DNA from: Ectothiorhodospiraceae bacterium
GTDB lineage: Bacteria; Pseudomonadota; Gammaproteobacteria; Nitrococcales; Halorhodospiraceae
DNA length: 63,688 nucleotides
Reading direction: 5' to 3'
NCBI GenBank assembly: GCA_003552625.1
Contig: PUNM01000065.1
Coordinates: forward strand, 1-63,688
The first letter of the stretch is position 1; every line of letters begins with the position of its first letter. The translations under genes and the position numbers were made by a program. Of this stretch, positions 1 to 8,972 are shown piece by piece. The notes under the pieces were generated by a model, which was not told where the DNA came from, searched no databases, and saw only the letters and a list, made by a program, of their open reading frames with translations.

Positions 1-567
1 GGCCGGATCCCCCGCCAGCACGTCATCCGGGTCCCGCCCCTGCCAGAGTTCCAGGCCCAGGGCGGCATCTCCCAGCGCCCCGGTTACCCAGATCTCGTCT
101 CCCGGACGCGCGCCGGCGCGACGGATGCCCGCGTGTCCCCGCACCTCGCCGAGGGCGGTCAGCGAGACCGCCAGCGGTCCATGCGTCGTGTCACCGCCGA
201 CCAAGGCACAGCCAGCCCGATCCGCCAGCGTGCGCAGCCCGTCGCTGAACCCGGCCAGCCACTGCTCATCGGAGTGGGGCAGCGTCACCGACAGGAGCGC
301 CCATCGCGGCCGCGCGCCTACCGCTGCCAGATCGCTGAGGTTGACCGCCAGAACGCGGTGACCGAGGGCCTGCGGAGGGATATCCGCCGGAAAGTGCACG
401 TCAGCCACCAGCGTATCGCAGCAAGCCGCCATTAGCGGTTGCCCCTCCTCGCACGGTGCAAGGAGCGCCGCATCGTCGCCGATCCCGAGCTCAACGCCCT
501 CCCGGTTCGCTGTCAGACGCTCAAAATGGCGACGGATCAGGGCCGCTTCACCACCACCGACCGGCAC
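1..567 (-). CDS. thiL: Thiamine-monophosphate kinase (partial, 3' end outside window)
   Basis: ATP-dependent kinase that converts thiamin monophosphate to the diphosphate cofactor. Only the first 189 codons are present; the family is about 320 residues. The reading frame starts at a GTG whose first G is the last base of the nusB stop (TAGTG), so the two are translationally coupled. Visible ThiL motifs are GIGDDAALL near residue 28, CDTLVADVHF near residue 48 (Mg/ATP-binding aspartates), NLSDLAAVGARP near residue 80 and GGDTTHGP near residue 125. The nusB-thiL order is the usual proteobacterial one. It is the last visible gene of the long minus-strand operon that begins at glyA. Confidence 0.9.
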   Translation of the reverse strand, partial: MPVGGGEAALIRRHFERLTANREGVELGIGDDAALLAPCEEGQPLMAACCDTLVADVHFPADIPPQALGHRVLAVNLSDLAAVGARPRWALLSVTLPHSDEQWLAGFSDGLRTLADRAGCALVGGDTTHGPLAVSLTALGEVRGHAGIRRAGARPGDEIWVTGALGDAALGLELWQGRDPDDVLAGDPA

Positions 568-1019
568 TAGGTCCCCCGCTTTATCGCGCGCTCGCCCGAA
601 CGCCGCGGCAGCTCGCGAGCGTAGCGATCGAGCACTCCATTGATGTAGCGATGAGACTGATCAGCGCCGAAACGCCGAGCCAGCTCCACCGCCTCGTCGA
701 GAATCACCCGGTACGGAACCTCCAGGCGTTGCTCAAGCTCATAGGCCCCGAGGCGCAGGATCGAGCGCTCCACCGGGTCGAGCTGGACCAGGGGTCGATC
801 CAGATAGGCCGAAAGCCGCGCGTCCAGCTCATCGGCAGCATCAATGACCGCGTAGACCAGCTCGCGGAAATAGGCCACATCGATCTCGCCAAGACCGGTC
901 GCGATGAACTGCCGCTCGATCTCGGTAGCGCTCTGCCCGGTGACCGCGTACTGGTAGAGGGCCTGCACCAGCTTTCCCCGCGCCCGGCGCCGCAGCTTAC
1001 TTTCAGAAGGTCCGGCCAT
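567..1019 (-). CDS. nusB: Transcription antitermination factor NusB
   Basis: RNA-binding protein that with NusE (ribosomal protein S10) assembles on boxA RNA for rRNA antitermination. It is 150 residues, close to the family size, and all-helical. Recognisable pieces are the N-terminal RRRARGKLVQALYQY, the central LDPVERSILRLGAYEL and the C-terminal INGVLDRYARELP. The ATG overlaps the ribH stop by one base (TAATG), and the stop overlaps the thiL GTG. The ribH-nusB-thiL order is conserved in Pseudomonas and E. coli. Confidence 0.96.
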   Translation of the reverse strand: MAGPSESKLRRRARGKLVQALYQYAVTGQSATEIERQFIATGLGEIDVAYFRELVYAVIDAADELDARLSAYLDRPLVQLDPVERSILRLGAYELEQRLEVPYRVILDEAVELARRFGADQSHRYINGVLDRYARELPRRSGERAIKRGT

Positions 1020-1489
1020 TACGCCTCAAGCTGCCGCATCAGGTCGACCATCTCGAGCGCCGAAAGCGCCGCTTCCGCGCCCTTGTTGCCGGCCTTGGTG
1101 CCGGCCCGCTCGATCGCCTGCTCGACCGTCTCCACCGTCAGCACGCCGTATGCAACGGGCACCCCGGAGGCCATCATGGCCTGCGCAACCCCCTTGGTGC
1201 ACTCGGAGGCGACGTACTCGTAATGGTCCGTGCCACCGCGGATCACCGTACCCAGCGCGACAATGGCATCCGCACGGCCTGCATCGGCGACGCGCTGAAC
1301 CGCAAGCGGGAGTTCGAAGGAGCCAGGGACACGAACCAGCTCCATATTCTCCTCGGGTACCCCATGCCGGCGCAGGGCATCCGCGGCTCCGCCGATCAGC
1401 CGATCGACGATCAAATCGTTGAAGCGAGCCGCAACGAGCGCAAAGCGCGCATCCTGCAGCGCGACCAATTGGCCTTCAATAACTTGCAT
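1019..1489 (-). CDS. ribH: 6,7-dimethyl-8-ribityllumazine synthase
   Basis: Penultimate enzyme of riboflavin synthesis: condenses 5-amino-6-ribitylaminouracil with dihydroxybutanone phosphate. It is 156 residues, normal for the icosahedral/pentameric family. The substrate-binding [10 protein letters not shown] motif, [14 protein letters not shown] with the catalytic-region histidine, and [14 protein letters not shown] are all present. It follows ribBA after 77 bases that show no obvious structured element, and it overlaps nusB by one base, so ribD-ribE-ribBA-ribH looks like one transcription unit. Confidence 0.96.
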   Translation of the reverse strand: MQVIEGQLVALQDARFALVAARFNDLIVDRLIGGAADALRRHGVPEENMELVRVPGSFELPLAVQRVADAGRADAIVALGTVIRGGTDHYEYVASECTKGVAQAMMASGVPVAYGVLTVETVEQAIERAGTKAGNKGAEAALSALEMVDLMRQLEA

Positions 1490-1566
1490 CCTGAACCCCC
1501 AACGAGAGCCGGCGCAGCGAGCGCCGGCGTTAAGCTACAACCGTACCTGCAGGGCCGCAAGCCGCG

Positions 1567-2694
1567 TCAGGCCTGCGGCGTGACATACTCCACCACCTCC
1601 ATCCCAAAGCCGGAGAGGGCGTGCATACGCTTCGGGGCACTGAGCACGCGCATCCGCCGGACCCCGAGATCGGTGAGAATCTGCGCGCCAACACCGTAGG
1701 TGCGCAGATCCGGAGGCGTCGGCGCATCGTCCGGGCATGTTTCGCCGGCCCCCTGATAGCAGCGCATGTGCTCCAGAATCTCGTCGCTACCATCGGCGCT
1801 TCGCAGAACCACGACGACCCCGGGCGGTGCCGCCGCGATCTGGTCGAGCGCGGAGCGAAGCGGCCATCCGCAGCGTGGGCCGGTGGCACCCAGCAGATCG
1901 GCCAGCGGGTTCTCCAGATGCACGCGCACAAGAGCCGGCTCGTCCGGATCGACCACGCCCGCTACGAGCGCAAAGTGGAGCGCGCCGCTGACGTTATCCT
2001 GATAGGTGTGGAGCCGGAATCGGCCGTGTTCCGTCGGCAGATCGCAGGCACCCACGTGCTCGACGGAGCGTTCATTACGTACACGGTAGGCGATCAGGTC
2101 GGCCACGGTGCCGATCTTGAGCCCGTGGGTGCGGGCAAAGGCCATCAGATCATCGCGCCGGGCCATGGACCCATCGTCGTTGAGGATCTCGACGATCACT
2201 GCAGCAGGTTCGAAACCGGCCAGACGCGCCAGGTCGCAGCCCGCCTCCGTATGCCCGGCACGCGTAAGCACGCCACCCGGCTGTGCCATGAGCGGGAAGA
2301 TATGCCCCGGCTGCACGAGATCCTCGGGCCGCGCCCCGGGAGCCACCGCCGCCTGCACCGTACGCGCCCGATCAGCCGCCGAGATCCCCGTGGTCACACC
2401 CTCCGCGGCCTCGATCGAAACGGTAAAGTTGGTGCTGTTCTTGTCCTCGTTATTGCGGACCATCAGGGGCAGGCGCAGCTGCTCGCAGCGCTCACGGGTC
2501 AGCGTCAGGCAGATCAGCCCCCGGCCATACCGCGCCATGAAGTTGATATCCTCAGGGCGCACCAGGCTTGCTGGCATGACAAGGTCGCCCTCGTTCTCCC
2601 TGTCCTCGTCATCGAGGATGACCGCCATGCGACCCTGGCGCAGGTCCTCTATGATCTCTTCGATGGAGTTGAACTGCACCGCCTCGCTGCTCAT
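1567..2694 (-). CDS. ribBA: 3,4-dihydroxy-2-butanone-4-phosphate synthase with degenerate GTP cyclohydrolase II domain
   Basis: The N-terminal half (about residues 8-205) is an intact RibB domain that makes dihydroxybutanone phosphate from ribulose 5-phosphate; DEDRENEGD (29-37) and HTEAGCDLA (148-155) carry the metal and substrate residues. The C-terminal half (about 210-375) has the GTP cyclohydrolase II fold but not its active site. Where E. coli RibA has the zinc cysteines 54, 65 and 67, this protein reads [20 protein letters not shown] (257-276), leaving only Cys275. The YHRQEGR-type catalytic loop is also absent. The tail retains [13 protein letters not shown] infer only RibB activity; a separate RibA should lie elsewhere. 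RibBA-like proteins with a dead second domain are known in other Proteobacteria. Confidence 0.92.
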   Translation of the reverse strand: MSSEAVQFNSIEEIIEDLRQGRMAVILDDEDRENEGDLVMPASLVRPEDINFMARYGRGLICLTLTRERCEQLRLPLMVRNNEDKNSTNFTVSIEAAEGVTTGISAADRARTVQAAVAPGARPEDLVQPGHIFPLMAQPGGVLTRAGHTEAGCDLARLAGFEPAAVIVEILNDDGSMARRDDLMAFARTHGLKIGTVADLIAYRVRNERSVEHVGACDLPTEHGRFRLHTYQDNVSGALHFALVAGVVDPDEPALVRVHLENPLADLLGATGPRCGWPLRSALDQIAAAPPGVVVVLRSADGSDEILEHMRCYQGAGETCPDDAPTPPDLRTYGVGAQILTDLGVRRMRVLSAPKRMHALSGFGMEVVEYVTPQA

Positions 2695-2697
2695 CCG

Positions 2698-3354
2698 TCA
2701 CCCTTCTCCAAATCCCGCCTGGCGCAGTCGCTCCAGGGTCAGGCCACCGCCGGCCTCCGTCGCTCCGACATTCAGCAGGCGCTCCACATAACGTGCTACG
2801 AGGTCAACCTCGATATTCACCGGGTCGCCGCACCGTCGTTGGCCTAGGTTGGTCGCGCCGAGTGTGTGGGGGATCAGGTTGACCTCGAAGTCGCGTCCCT
2901 GCACAGCGTTGACGGTCAGGCTCACTCCCGCCACGGCGATGGACCCTTTCACGGCCACGTAACGCTCAAGCCCCGCTGGTACGCGGAACCGCCAGCGTTC
3001 CGACCCCCCCGCGGGTGAGCGCTCCATCACCTCTCCGATCCCGTCCACGTGGCCCGTCATGAGGTGGCCACCAAGCGGTGTGGAGGGCGTCACGGCCCGC
3101 TCCAGGTTCACCACGCTACCCGAGCGGATCGAACCCAGGGTGGTACAGCGCAGTGTTTCGTCGGAGACATCGGCCCGGAACGTTTTCTCACTCAGTTCCG
3201 TAGCGGTCAGACAGACGCCGTCGACAGCGATGCTGTCGCCCACCTGACTCTGCCCAAGCCCCAGCCCTGGTGCCTCGAACCGCAACTGACAGCCGCTGCC
3301 CTGTTGCGTGCGCTCCACGACACGGCCCGTCGTTTCCACGATCCCGGTAAACAT
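2698..3354 (-). CDS. ribE: Riboflavin synthase alpha chain
   Basis: Dismutates two lumazine molecules to riboflavin. It is 218 residues and begins with the diagnostic [10 protein letters not shown]; this ATG was chosen over the longer open frame because of that motif and because it lies four bases after the ribD stop. The two repeated lumazine-binding barrels are visible: the first has [11 protein letters not shown] and the second [24 protein letters not shown] is the linker-region signature. The stop is three bases before the ribBA ATG. In some nomenclatures this gene is called ribC. Confidence 0.95.
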   Translation of the reverse strand: MFTGIVETTGRVVERTQQGSGCQLRFEAPGLGLGQSQVGDSIAVDGVCLTATELSEKTFRADVSDETLRCTTLGSIRSGSVVNLERAVTPSTPLGGHLMTGHVDGIGEVMERSPAGGSERWRFRVPAGLERYVAVKGSIAVAGVSLTVNAVQGRDFEVNLIPHTLGATNLGQRRCGDPVNIEVDLVARYVERLLNVGATEAGGGLTLERLRQAGFGEG

Positions 3355-3358
3355 CGAC

Positions 3359-4471
3359 CTAGGCCAACCTCGCTGTAGTGCGGATTTCCTCACCAACCCG
3401 GCGCACATCCTCAATATGCAGCCGAACCCGATCCGCCATGGATTCCAGTCCGGGCAGATGGAGCAGCGGCCGTGCTCGATCGCCCATCAGGTGCGGCGCG
3501 GTATAGATCCGCAACTCATCAGCGTAGCCGTCACGAACCCACGCCCCGGCAAGCGTCGGGCCGGCCTCCACCCAGACCTCGTTGATCTCGCGACGAATCA
3601 GCGCCGCCATGACCTGCCCGAGATCGAGGCCGTCGGGCCCGGCCTTGATAGGCTCGAGCATCGCCCCTGCGGCCTCAAGCGGCGGGCGCCGGGCTGCCGG
3701 GACCTCCGGCCCATGGAGAAGGAGAACCGGCCCGGGGGCCGCCAGTAAAGCGGCGCTCGGCACAGTACTCAAGGCCGGATCAAGAACAACGCGCAGCGGC
3801 TGCCGCTCTGCCGGTAAGGGCTCGCGGCAGTCCCGGGCATCCAGCCGGGGATCGTCGTGGCGCACCGTGCCCGCCCCCGTAACGATGGCCGCGGCCCGTG
3901 CCCGACCCTCGTGGACATCCCGGCGCGCGGCGGCCGAGGTGACCCAGCGGCTCTCCCCGGAAGCCATTGCGGTTCGCCCGTCCAGACTGGCTGCCAGCTT
4001 CACGGTCACCCACGGGCGCCCCCCCGCGATGCGGCGCAGGAACCCCCGATTCAGCGCCTCGGCATCCTCACCGAGCACGCCCTCGGTCACTGCGATCCCG
4101 CCCCCGCGCAGGCGGGCAAGGCCCCGGCCCGCCACCTGAGGGTTCGGGTCGCGGTGAGCGACCACGACCCGGGCCACACCGGCCTCCACCAGGGCCTCGG
4201 CACAGGGGCCGGTACGCCCATGGTGGCTGCACGGCTCAAGGGTGACGTACGCCGTAGCACCCCGCGCATCGGCTCCCGCAAGCTGGAGCGCCGCCGCTTC
4301 CGCGTGTGCTTCCCCGGCGCGCTGGTGTGCCGCCTCAGCCACCAACCGCTCCCCGCGCACGAGCACACACCCCACGCGTGGATTCGGGTGCGGGGGCGGG
4401 AAGACGCGCGCCGCCAGGCGGATGGCACGAGCCATCCACCAGGCGTCCGTGGCCGCCTCACTCGTCGTCAC
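3359..4471 (-). CDS. ribD: Bifunctional pyrimidine deaminase/reductase
   Basis: Two steps of riboflavin synthesis: deamination of the diaminopyrimidine, then NADPH reduction of the ribosyl side chain. The N-terminal deaminase has the zinc site [10 protein letters not shown] and [13 protein letters not shown]; the C-terminal reductase begins near [15 protein letters not shown] and includes [16 protein letters not shown] at 4471 was chosen, giving a product starting [11 protein letters not shown] and overlapping the nrdR end by 14 bases. A TTG at 4498 is also open in frame, and an internal ATG at 4435 starts MARAIRLA. The nrdR-ribD pairing is standard for Gammaproteobacteria. Confidence 0.93.
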   Translation of the reverse strand: MTTSEAATDAWWMARAIRLAARVFPPPHPNPRVGCVLVRGERLVAEAAHQRAGEAHAEAAALQLAGADARGATAYVTLEPCSHHGRTGPCAEALVEAGVARVVVAHRDPNPQVAGRGLARLRGGGIAVTEGVLGEDAEALNRGFLRRIAGGRPWVTVKLAASLDGRTAMASGESRWVTSAAARRDVHEGRARAAAIVTGAGTVRHDDPRLDARDCREPLPAERQPLRVVLDPALSTVPSAALLAAPGPVLLLHGPEVPAARRPPLEAAGAMLEPIKAGPDGLDLGQVMAALIRREINEVWVEAGPTLAGAWVRDGYADELRIYTAPHLMGDRARPLLHLPGLESMADRVRLHIEDVRRVGEEIRTTARLA

Positions 4472-4928
4472 GGGGCCGACTCTGCTCGAGGCCTTCAATC
4501 ACTTCGCGAAACGCGCCGACATCCTCGAAGCGCCGATAGACGGAGGCAAAACGCACGTAGGCGACCCCGTCCAGCTCACGCAGTTCTTCCATTACGTATT
4601 CACCGATACGGTTCGCCGGAATCTCCCGTTCCCCCGCGCCGGAGACGTGCTTGCAGACACGACGCACTGCAGCCTCGATCGCTTCGGTCTCCACCGGGCG
4701 CTTTTCCAGTGCCCTGCGGAACCCCAGACGCAATTTATCCTCGTCGAACGGCTCCCGCCGACCATCGGACTTGACCACCCGAGGCATCACCAGCTCGGGC
4801 GTCTCGTGGGTGGTGAAACGCTCCCCGCAGGCCGGGCACTGTCGCCGACGCCGGACCTGGTCGCCTTCTCCGACCAAGCGGGAGTCGGCGACACGAGTGT
4901 CCGGGTTATGGCAGTAGGGGCAACGCAT
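4458..4928 (-). CDS. nrdR: Transcriptional repressor NrdR
   Basis: Nucleotide-sensing repressor of ribonucleotide reductase genes. It is 156 residues, the usual length. The N-terminal zinc ribbon is complete (MRCPYC near residue 1 and CPACGERF near 32) and is followed by the ATP-cone domain with [16 protein letters not shown] and the conserved [11 protein letters not shown]. It sits 26 bases after glyA and overlaps ribD. NrdR boxes would be expected upstream of nrd genes, none of which are in this window. Confidence 0.96.
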   Translation of the reverse strand: MRCPYCHNPDTRVADSRLVGEGDQVRRRRQCPACGERFTTHETPELVMPRVVKSDGRREPFDEDKLRLGFRRALEKRPVETEAIEAAVRRVCKHVSGAGEREIPANRIGEYVMEELRELDGVAYVRFASVYRRFEDVGAFREVIEGLEQSRPRDDE

Positions 4929-4954
4929 GATCGGGACCGCAGCAGCGCGTGCGC

Positions 4955-6205
<1,251 letters not shown>

Positions 6206-6380
6206 ATCGACTCCTTGTTCGGCTGGTTTTCCGGCTGGACCAGTCTTCCGGGAGCCCTTGCCGAAGCCACTGCTCGGGCGTCCTTCGTGCCGGCGTGTGC
6301 ACCGGCGAAGATGCGCCGCGGTAGCGGGACAGTCAGCGGCAAGACCTCTCGGAAGGCGACAAGCGGAATGCGCCAGTATA
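6206..6380 (-). promoter_or_regulatory. glyA leader and candidate promoter
   Basis: On the minus strand a TATACT -10-like hexamer lies at 6380-6375, with only a weak -35. If used, it leaves a leader of about 160 bases before the glyA ATG. Within it, CTTCG-CCGG ... CCGG-CACGAAG (roughly 6281-6310) can fold into a hairpin. I could not match the leader to the glycine or tetrahydrofolate riboswitch consensus, so a regulatory RNA is only a possibility. Confidence 0.3.
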
Positions 6381-6437
6381 ACGGAAAATAGCGATGGATC
6401 CGAATGCCGTTGACATGCGGAGGCTGCACGTGGCCCC

Positions 6438-6443
6438 TATAAT
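6438..6443 (+). promoter_or_regulatory. Consensus -10 element next to the hemolysin III start
   Basis: A perfect TATAAT ends only six bases before the ATG at 6450, so a transcript from it would start at or within a base or two of the start codon and be leaderless. No good -35 exists at 16-18 bases; a perfect TTGACA at 6410-6415 is 22 bases away, too far for normal spacing. Confidence 0.45.
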
Positions 6444-6449
6444 GCCGAT

Positions 6450-7124
6450 ATGAGTCTGTGCTCCCGAACCTATAGCCGCAAAGAGCAGTGGGCCGACCGC
6501 ATCCTTCACTGGGTAGCGATCGCCGCGGCCGTAGTGGGCGCCACTTTCTTGATTACCCTCGCGGCGTTGCGCGGGGATGCCGCTCTGGTGGGCAGTGTTG
6601 GCCTCTACGGACTGGGGCTCACCGCCCTGTTCATCGCCTCGGCGCTCTGCAACCACGACCTCTCGGACCACCAGTCCCGGCGGGCGCAATGGCTCCGCCG
6701 ACTGGACCATTCGGCGATTTTCTTCATGATCGCCGCCACCTATACCCCCTTCACCGTCAACGCGGTGCCCGCACCTTACGGATGGGCACTGCTGGCTTTC
6801 GTATGGGGAGTGGCACTGGTCGGTATCGGCGCCAAGCTCCTGTTGCCCCGCCCACCGGGACACATCTTCTCGGTTGTCTTCTGCCTGCTCCTTGGCTGGT
6901 CGGTGGTTATCGTTCTCGACCCACTGGTAGCCGCAGTCTCGACAGCCGGCCTGGTACTGTTGGTTGTCGGCGGGGTCCTCTACAGCGCCGGGGTACTGGT
7001 CTATCTATGGCACCGCCTGCCCTACCACCACGTGGCCTGGCACGGCATGGTCGTCGCCGCCGCCAGTTGCCACTACGCGGCCGTACTGGCCGGGGTTATC
7101 CTCGCACCGCCGGCGACAGCCTGA
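6450..7124 (+). CDS. Hemolysin III / PAQR family membrane protein
   Basis: Integral membrane protein of the HlyIII (TrhA, PAQR-like) family. It is 224 residues with about seven hydrophobic segments. The family signatures are present: the N-terminal YSRKEQWADRILHWV, the conserved SALCNHDLSDHQSRRAQWLRRLDHS-type region (the Asp and Ser residues at about 70-90), RLDHSAIFFMIAATYTPF, and a C-terminal pair of histidines in HHVAWHGMVVAAASCHY. These histidines plus the early Asp are the presumed metal site of the superfamily. Actual function is unsettled in bacteria; cytolysis is not implied. No Shine-Dalgarno precedes the ATG, which fits a leaderless mRNA. Confidence 0.85.
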   Translation: MSLCSRTYSRKEQWADRILHWVAIAAAVVGATFLITLAALRGDAALVGSVGLYGLGLTALFIASALCNHDLSDHQSRRAQWLRRLDHSAIFFMIAATYTPFTVNAVPAPYGWALLAFVWGVALVGIGAKLLLPRPPGHIFSVVFCLLLGWSVVIVLDPLVAAVSTAGLVLLVVGGVLYSAGVLVYLWHRLPYHHVAWHGMVVAAASCHYAAVLAGVILAPPATA

Positions 7125-7161
7125 TTGCGCAGCGGCGCATCCAAGAAACCTGGCGCACACC

Positions 7162-8229
7162 GTGCTGACATCTCTGCCTCTTTTCATCGCTGGCCTGACC
7201 ATCCTGCTGGTCGGCGCCGAATTGCTTGTACGCGGCGCCTCGCGGGCCGCCGCACTACTGCGGGTCTCGCCTTTGGTCATCGGCCTGACGGTGGTTGCCT
7301 TTGGGACCAGCAGTCCGGAGTTCGCCATCACCTTGCGGGCCGCCTTCACGGACTATGCGGCCGATATGGCGCTGGGCAACGTTGTCGGCAGCAATATCGC
7401 CAACGTCCTGCTGGTGCTCGGCCTGGCCGCCGCCCTGTCACCGATCGTCGTCACGCAGCGGGTCATCCGCGTCCATGCACCGGCGATGGTGGCTGCCTCG
7501 GTGCTCATGGGCCTGCTGGCGCTGGACGGATCCCTCAGCGGCGGCGATGGCCTCGTACTGCTGGCAGCACTCGGCGGCTACATCACCCTCACCCTGCTGC
7601 GGGACCGGCGAATATTACTGCCCGCGACCACACCTCCCGCGCCAAACGGGGGCGGCGGCCGGGCCGCCATTCAGATCGCTGCCGGAGCGCTCCTCCTTGG
7701 CACCGGGGCGTGGCTGCTGGTGGAAGCAGCTACGTCACTGGCCGCAATTATGGGAGTCAGCGAACTGCTCATCGGCCTGACCGCTGTCGCCGTAGGGACC
7801 TCACTCCCGGAACTGGCAACCACCGTGGCCGCATTCCGCCAGGGCGAGCAGCAGATGGCGGTGGGCAACATCCTCGGCAGTAACATCTTTAATGTGCTCG
7901 CGATCCTCGGCACAGCCGCCATCCTGGCACCGCACGGGGTCCCCGTGCCGGCGCAGGCCCTGTACTTCGATCTACCGGTCATGACCGCCGTCGCCATTGC
8001 CTGCCTGCCCGTTTTCCTCACTGGGCACTCGATCGCCCGCTGGGAGGGGTGGCTTTTTCTAGGCTACTACGTGGCCTACTGTGGCTTCCTCTTCCTGGCG
8101 GCGACCGAGCACGCTGCCCAGGGGCTGTTCGGCACGAGCATTCTCCTCTTTGCCCTGCCTTTGACCCTGCTGACCCTGGCCGTTGGCGTGATCCGTCATC
8201 TGCGGCGCGCTTCCGATCGCCTGTTATAG
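7162..8229 (+). CDS. Calcium/sodium antiporter (CaCA/YrbG family)
   Basis: Cation exchanger of the inner membrane with 10-11 membrane segments. The two inverted alpha-repeats are clear: VVAFGTSSPEFAI with GNVVGSNIANVLLVLG in the first half, and AVAVGTSLPELAT with GNILGSNIFNVLAILG in the second. The acidic residues in these repeats bind the cation. GTG 7162 (VLTSLPLFIAGLTILLVG) was chosen because it starts just before the first membrane helix; the reading frame is open further upstream but overlaps the hemolysin III gene. About 355 residues, typical of YrbG-like proteins. Substrate (Ca versus other divalent ion) cannot be fixed by eye. Confidence 0.9.
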   Translation: MLTSLPLFIAGLTILLVGAELLVRGASRAAALLRVSPLVIGLTVVAFGTSSPEFAITLRAAFTDYAADMALGNVVGSNIANVLLVLGLAAALSPIVVTQRVIRVHAPAMVAASVLMGLLALDGSLSGGDGLVLLAALGGYITLTLLRDRRILLPATTPPAPNGGGGRAAIQIAAGALLLGTGAWLLVEAATSLAAIMGVSELLIGLTAVAVGTSLPELATTVAAFRQGEQQMAVGNILGSNIFNVLAILGTAAILAPHGVPVPAQALYFDLPVMTAVAIACLPVFLTGHSIARWEGWLFLGYYVAYCGFLFLAATEHAAQGLFGTSILLFALPLTLLTLAVGVIRHLRRASDRLL

Positions 8230-8271
8230 TGACGGTGTCACCCACTTACACCCGGCAGCGGGAGGGCCACT

Positions 8272-8817
8272 ATGGCGAGACACTTCGATCAGGCCGAAGG
8301 GCTGTGCGAGCAACCGGACGCTGAAACCGAGGGCTACCGGCTCAATCACACCATGCTCCGCATCAAGGATCCCCGGCGCGCGCTCGACTTTTACACGCGG
8401 ATTTTGGGGATGCGCCTGATCCGCCGCCTGGATTTCGAGGAAATGTCGTTCACGCTCTACTTCCTCGCCTTCCTCGACGAGGCCGATAGCCAAAAGGTCC
8501 CCGCTGACAACGGCGCCCGGACAACCTGGAACTTCGGTCGCGAAGGGGTTCTGGAACTCACCCACAACTGGGGGGACGAAGCCAATCCCGAGGTGGCATT
8601 CCACGACGGCAACAGCGAGCCGAAGGGCTTCGGCCACATCGCCATCACTGTGCCCGACGTTTACCGCGCCTGCGAGCGTTTTGAGCAGCTCGGCGTCGAC
8701 TTCGTCAAGCGCCCGCAGGACGGCAAGATGCAAGGCATCGCCTTCATCCGCGATCCGGACGGCTACTGGATCGAGGTCGTGCAGGCCAACCTCCTTGAGC
8801 AACAGGGACTCGGCTGA
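8272..8817 (+). CDS. gloA: Lactoylglutathione lyase (glyoxalase I), eukaryote-like long form
   Basis: Isomerises the methylglyoxal-glutathione hemithioacetal to S-lactoylglutathione. At 181 residues it is the longer form resembling human GLO1, with MLRIKDPRRALDFYTRILGM, LELTHNWG, NGNSEPKGFGHI-type and DPDGYWIEV segments. The four metal positions are His26, Glu95, His122 and Glu168. Human GLO1 has Gln at the first position, whereas short bacterial enzymes have His, so this one combines a eukaryote-like body with a bacterial-type ligand. Glutathione use agrees with gshB in the same window. The start is the ATG at 8272 after a GGAGGG site. Confidence 0.93.
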   Translation: MARHFDQAEGLCEQPDAETEGYRLNHTMLRIKDPRRALDFYTRILGMRLIRRLDFEEMSFTLYFLAFLDEADSQKVPADNGARTTWNFGREGVLELTHNWGDEANPEVAFHDGNSEPKGFGHIAITVPDVYRACERFEQLGVDFVKRPQDGKMQGIAFIRDPDGYWIEVVQANLLEQQGLG

Positions 8818-8819
8818 CC

Positions 8820-8972
8820 ATGCCTGGCGTCTTGCTGCTGCTGGCCATGGCGGTCCTCGTCTTCGCCGGCGTCACCGTCCGGCCGCGTTCGGAGGTGATC
8901 AGCAACACCGCCTTCATCCTCGCAGCGGTGCTGCTGGTACTGGCGATCCTCGCCTTCGGCCGCTGGATCTAA
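8820..8972 (+). CDS. Small two-helix membrane protein (50 residues)
   Basis: A 50-codon frame begins two bases after the gloA stop. The product has two hydrophobic stretches: residues 4-20 (VLLLLAMAVLVFAGVTV) and about 31-46 (AFILAAVLLVLAILAF), separated by a polar RPRSEVISNT loop, and ends RWI. High third-position GC matches the neighbours. The stop overlaps the convergent M20 peptidase stop by four bases. No family was recognised; position suggests co-transcription with gloA. No strong Shine-Dalgarno beyond the end of gloA (GGGACTCGG), so translation may be coupled. Confidence 0.6.
   Translation: MPGVLLLLAMAVLVFAGVTVRPRSEVISNTAFILAAVLLVLAILAFGRWI

Noticed and set aside
1490-1566. FMN riboswitch in the rib operon
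   Set aside because: The gap before ribH is too short and lacks the RFN core; no other gap in the operon is large enough.
456-2847. Long plus-strand open frames across nusB, ribH and ribBA
   Set aside because: They are antisense to genes with unmistakable motifs, have no ribosome sites and no recognisable product; they are GC-driven shadows.
6410-6443. TTGACA paired with TATAAT as a full promoter
   Set aside because: The spacing is 22 bases, outside the working range; only the -10 was retained.
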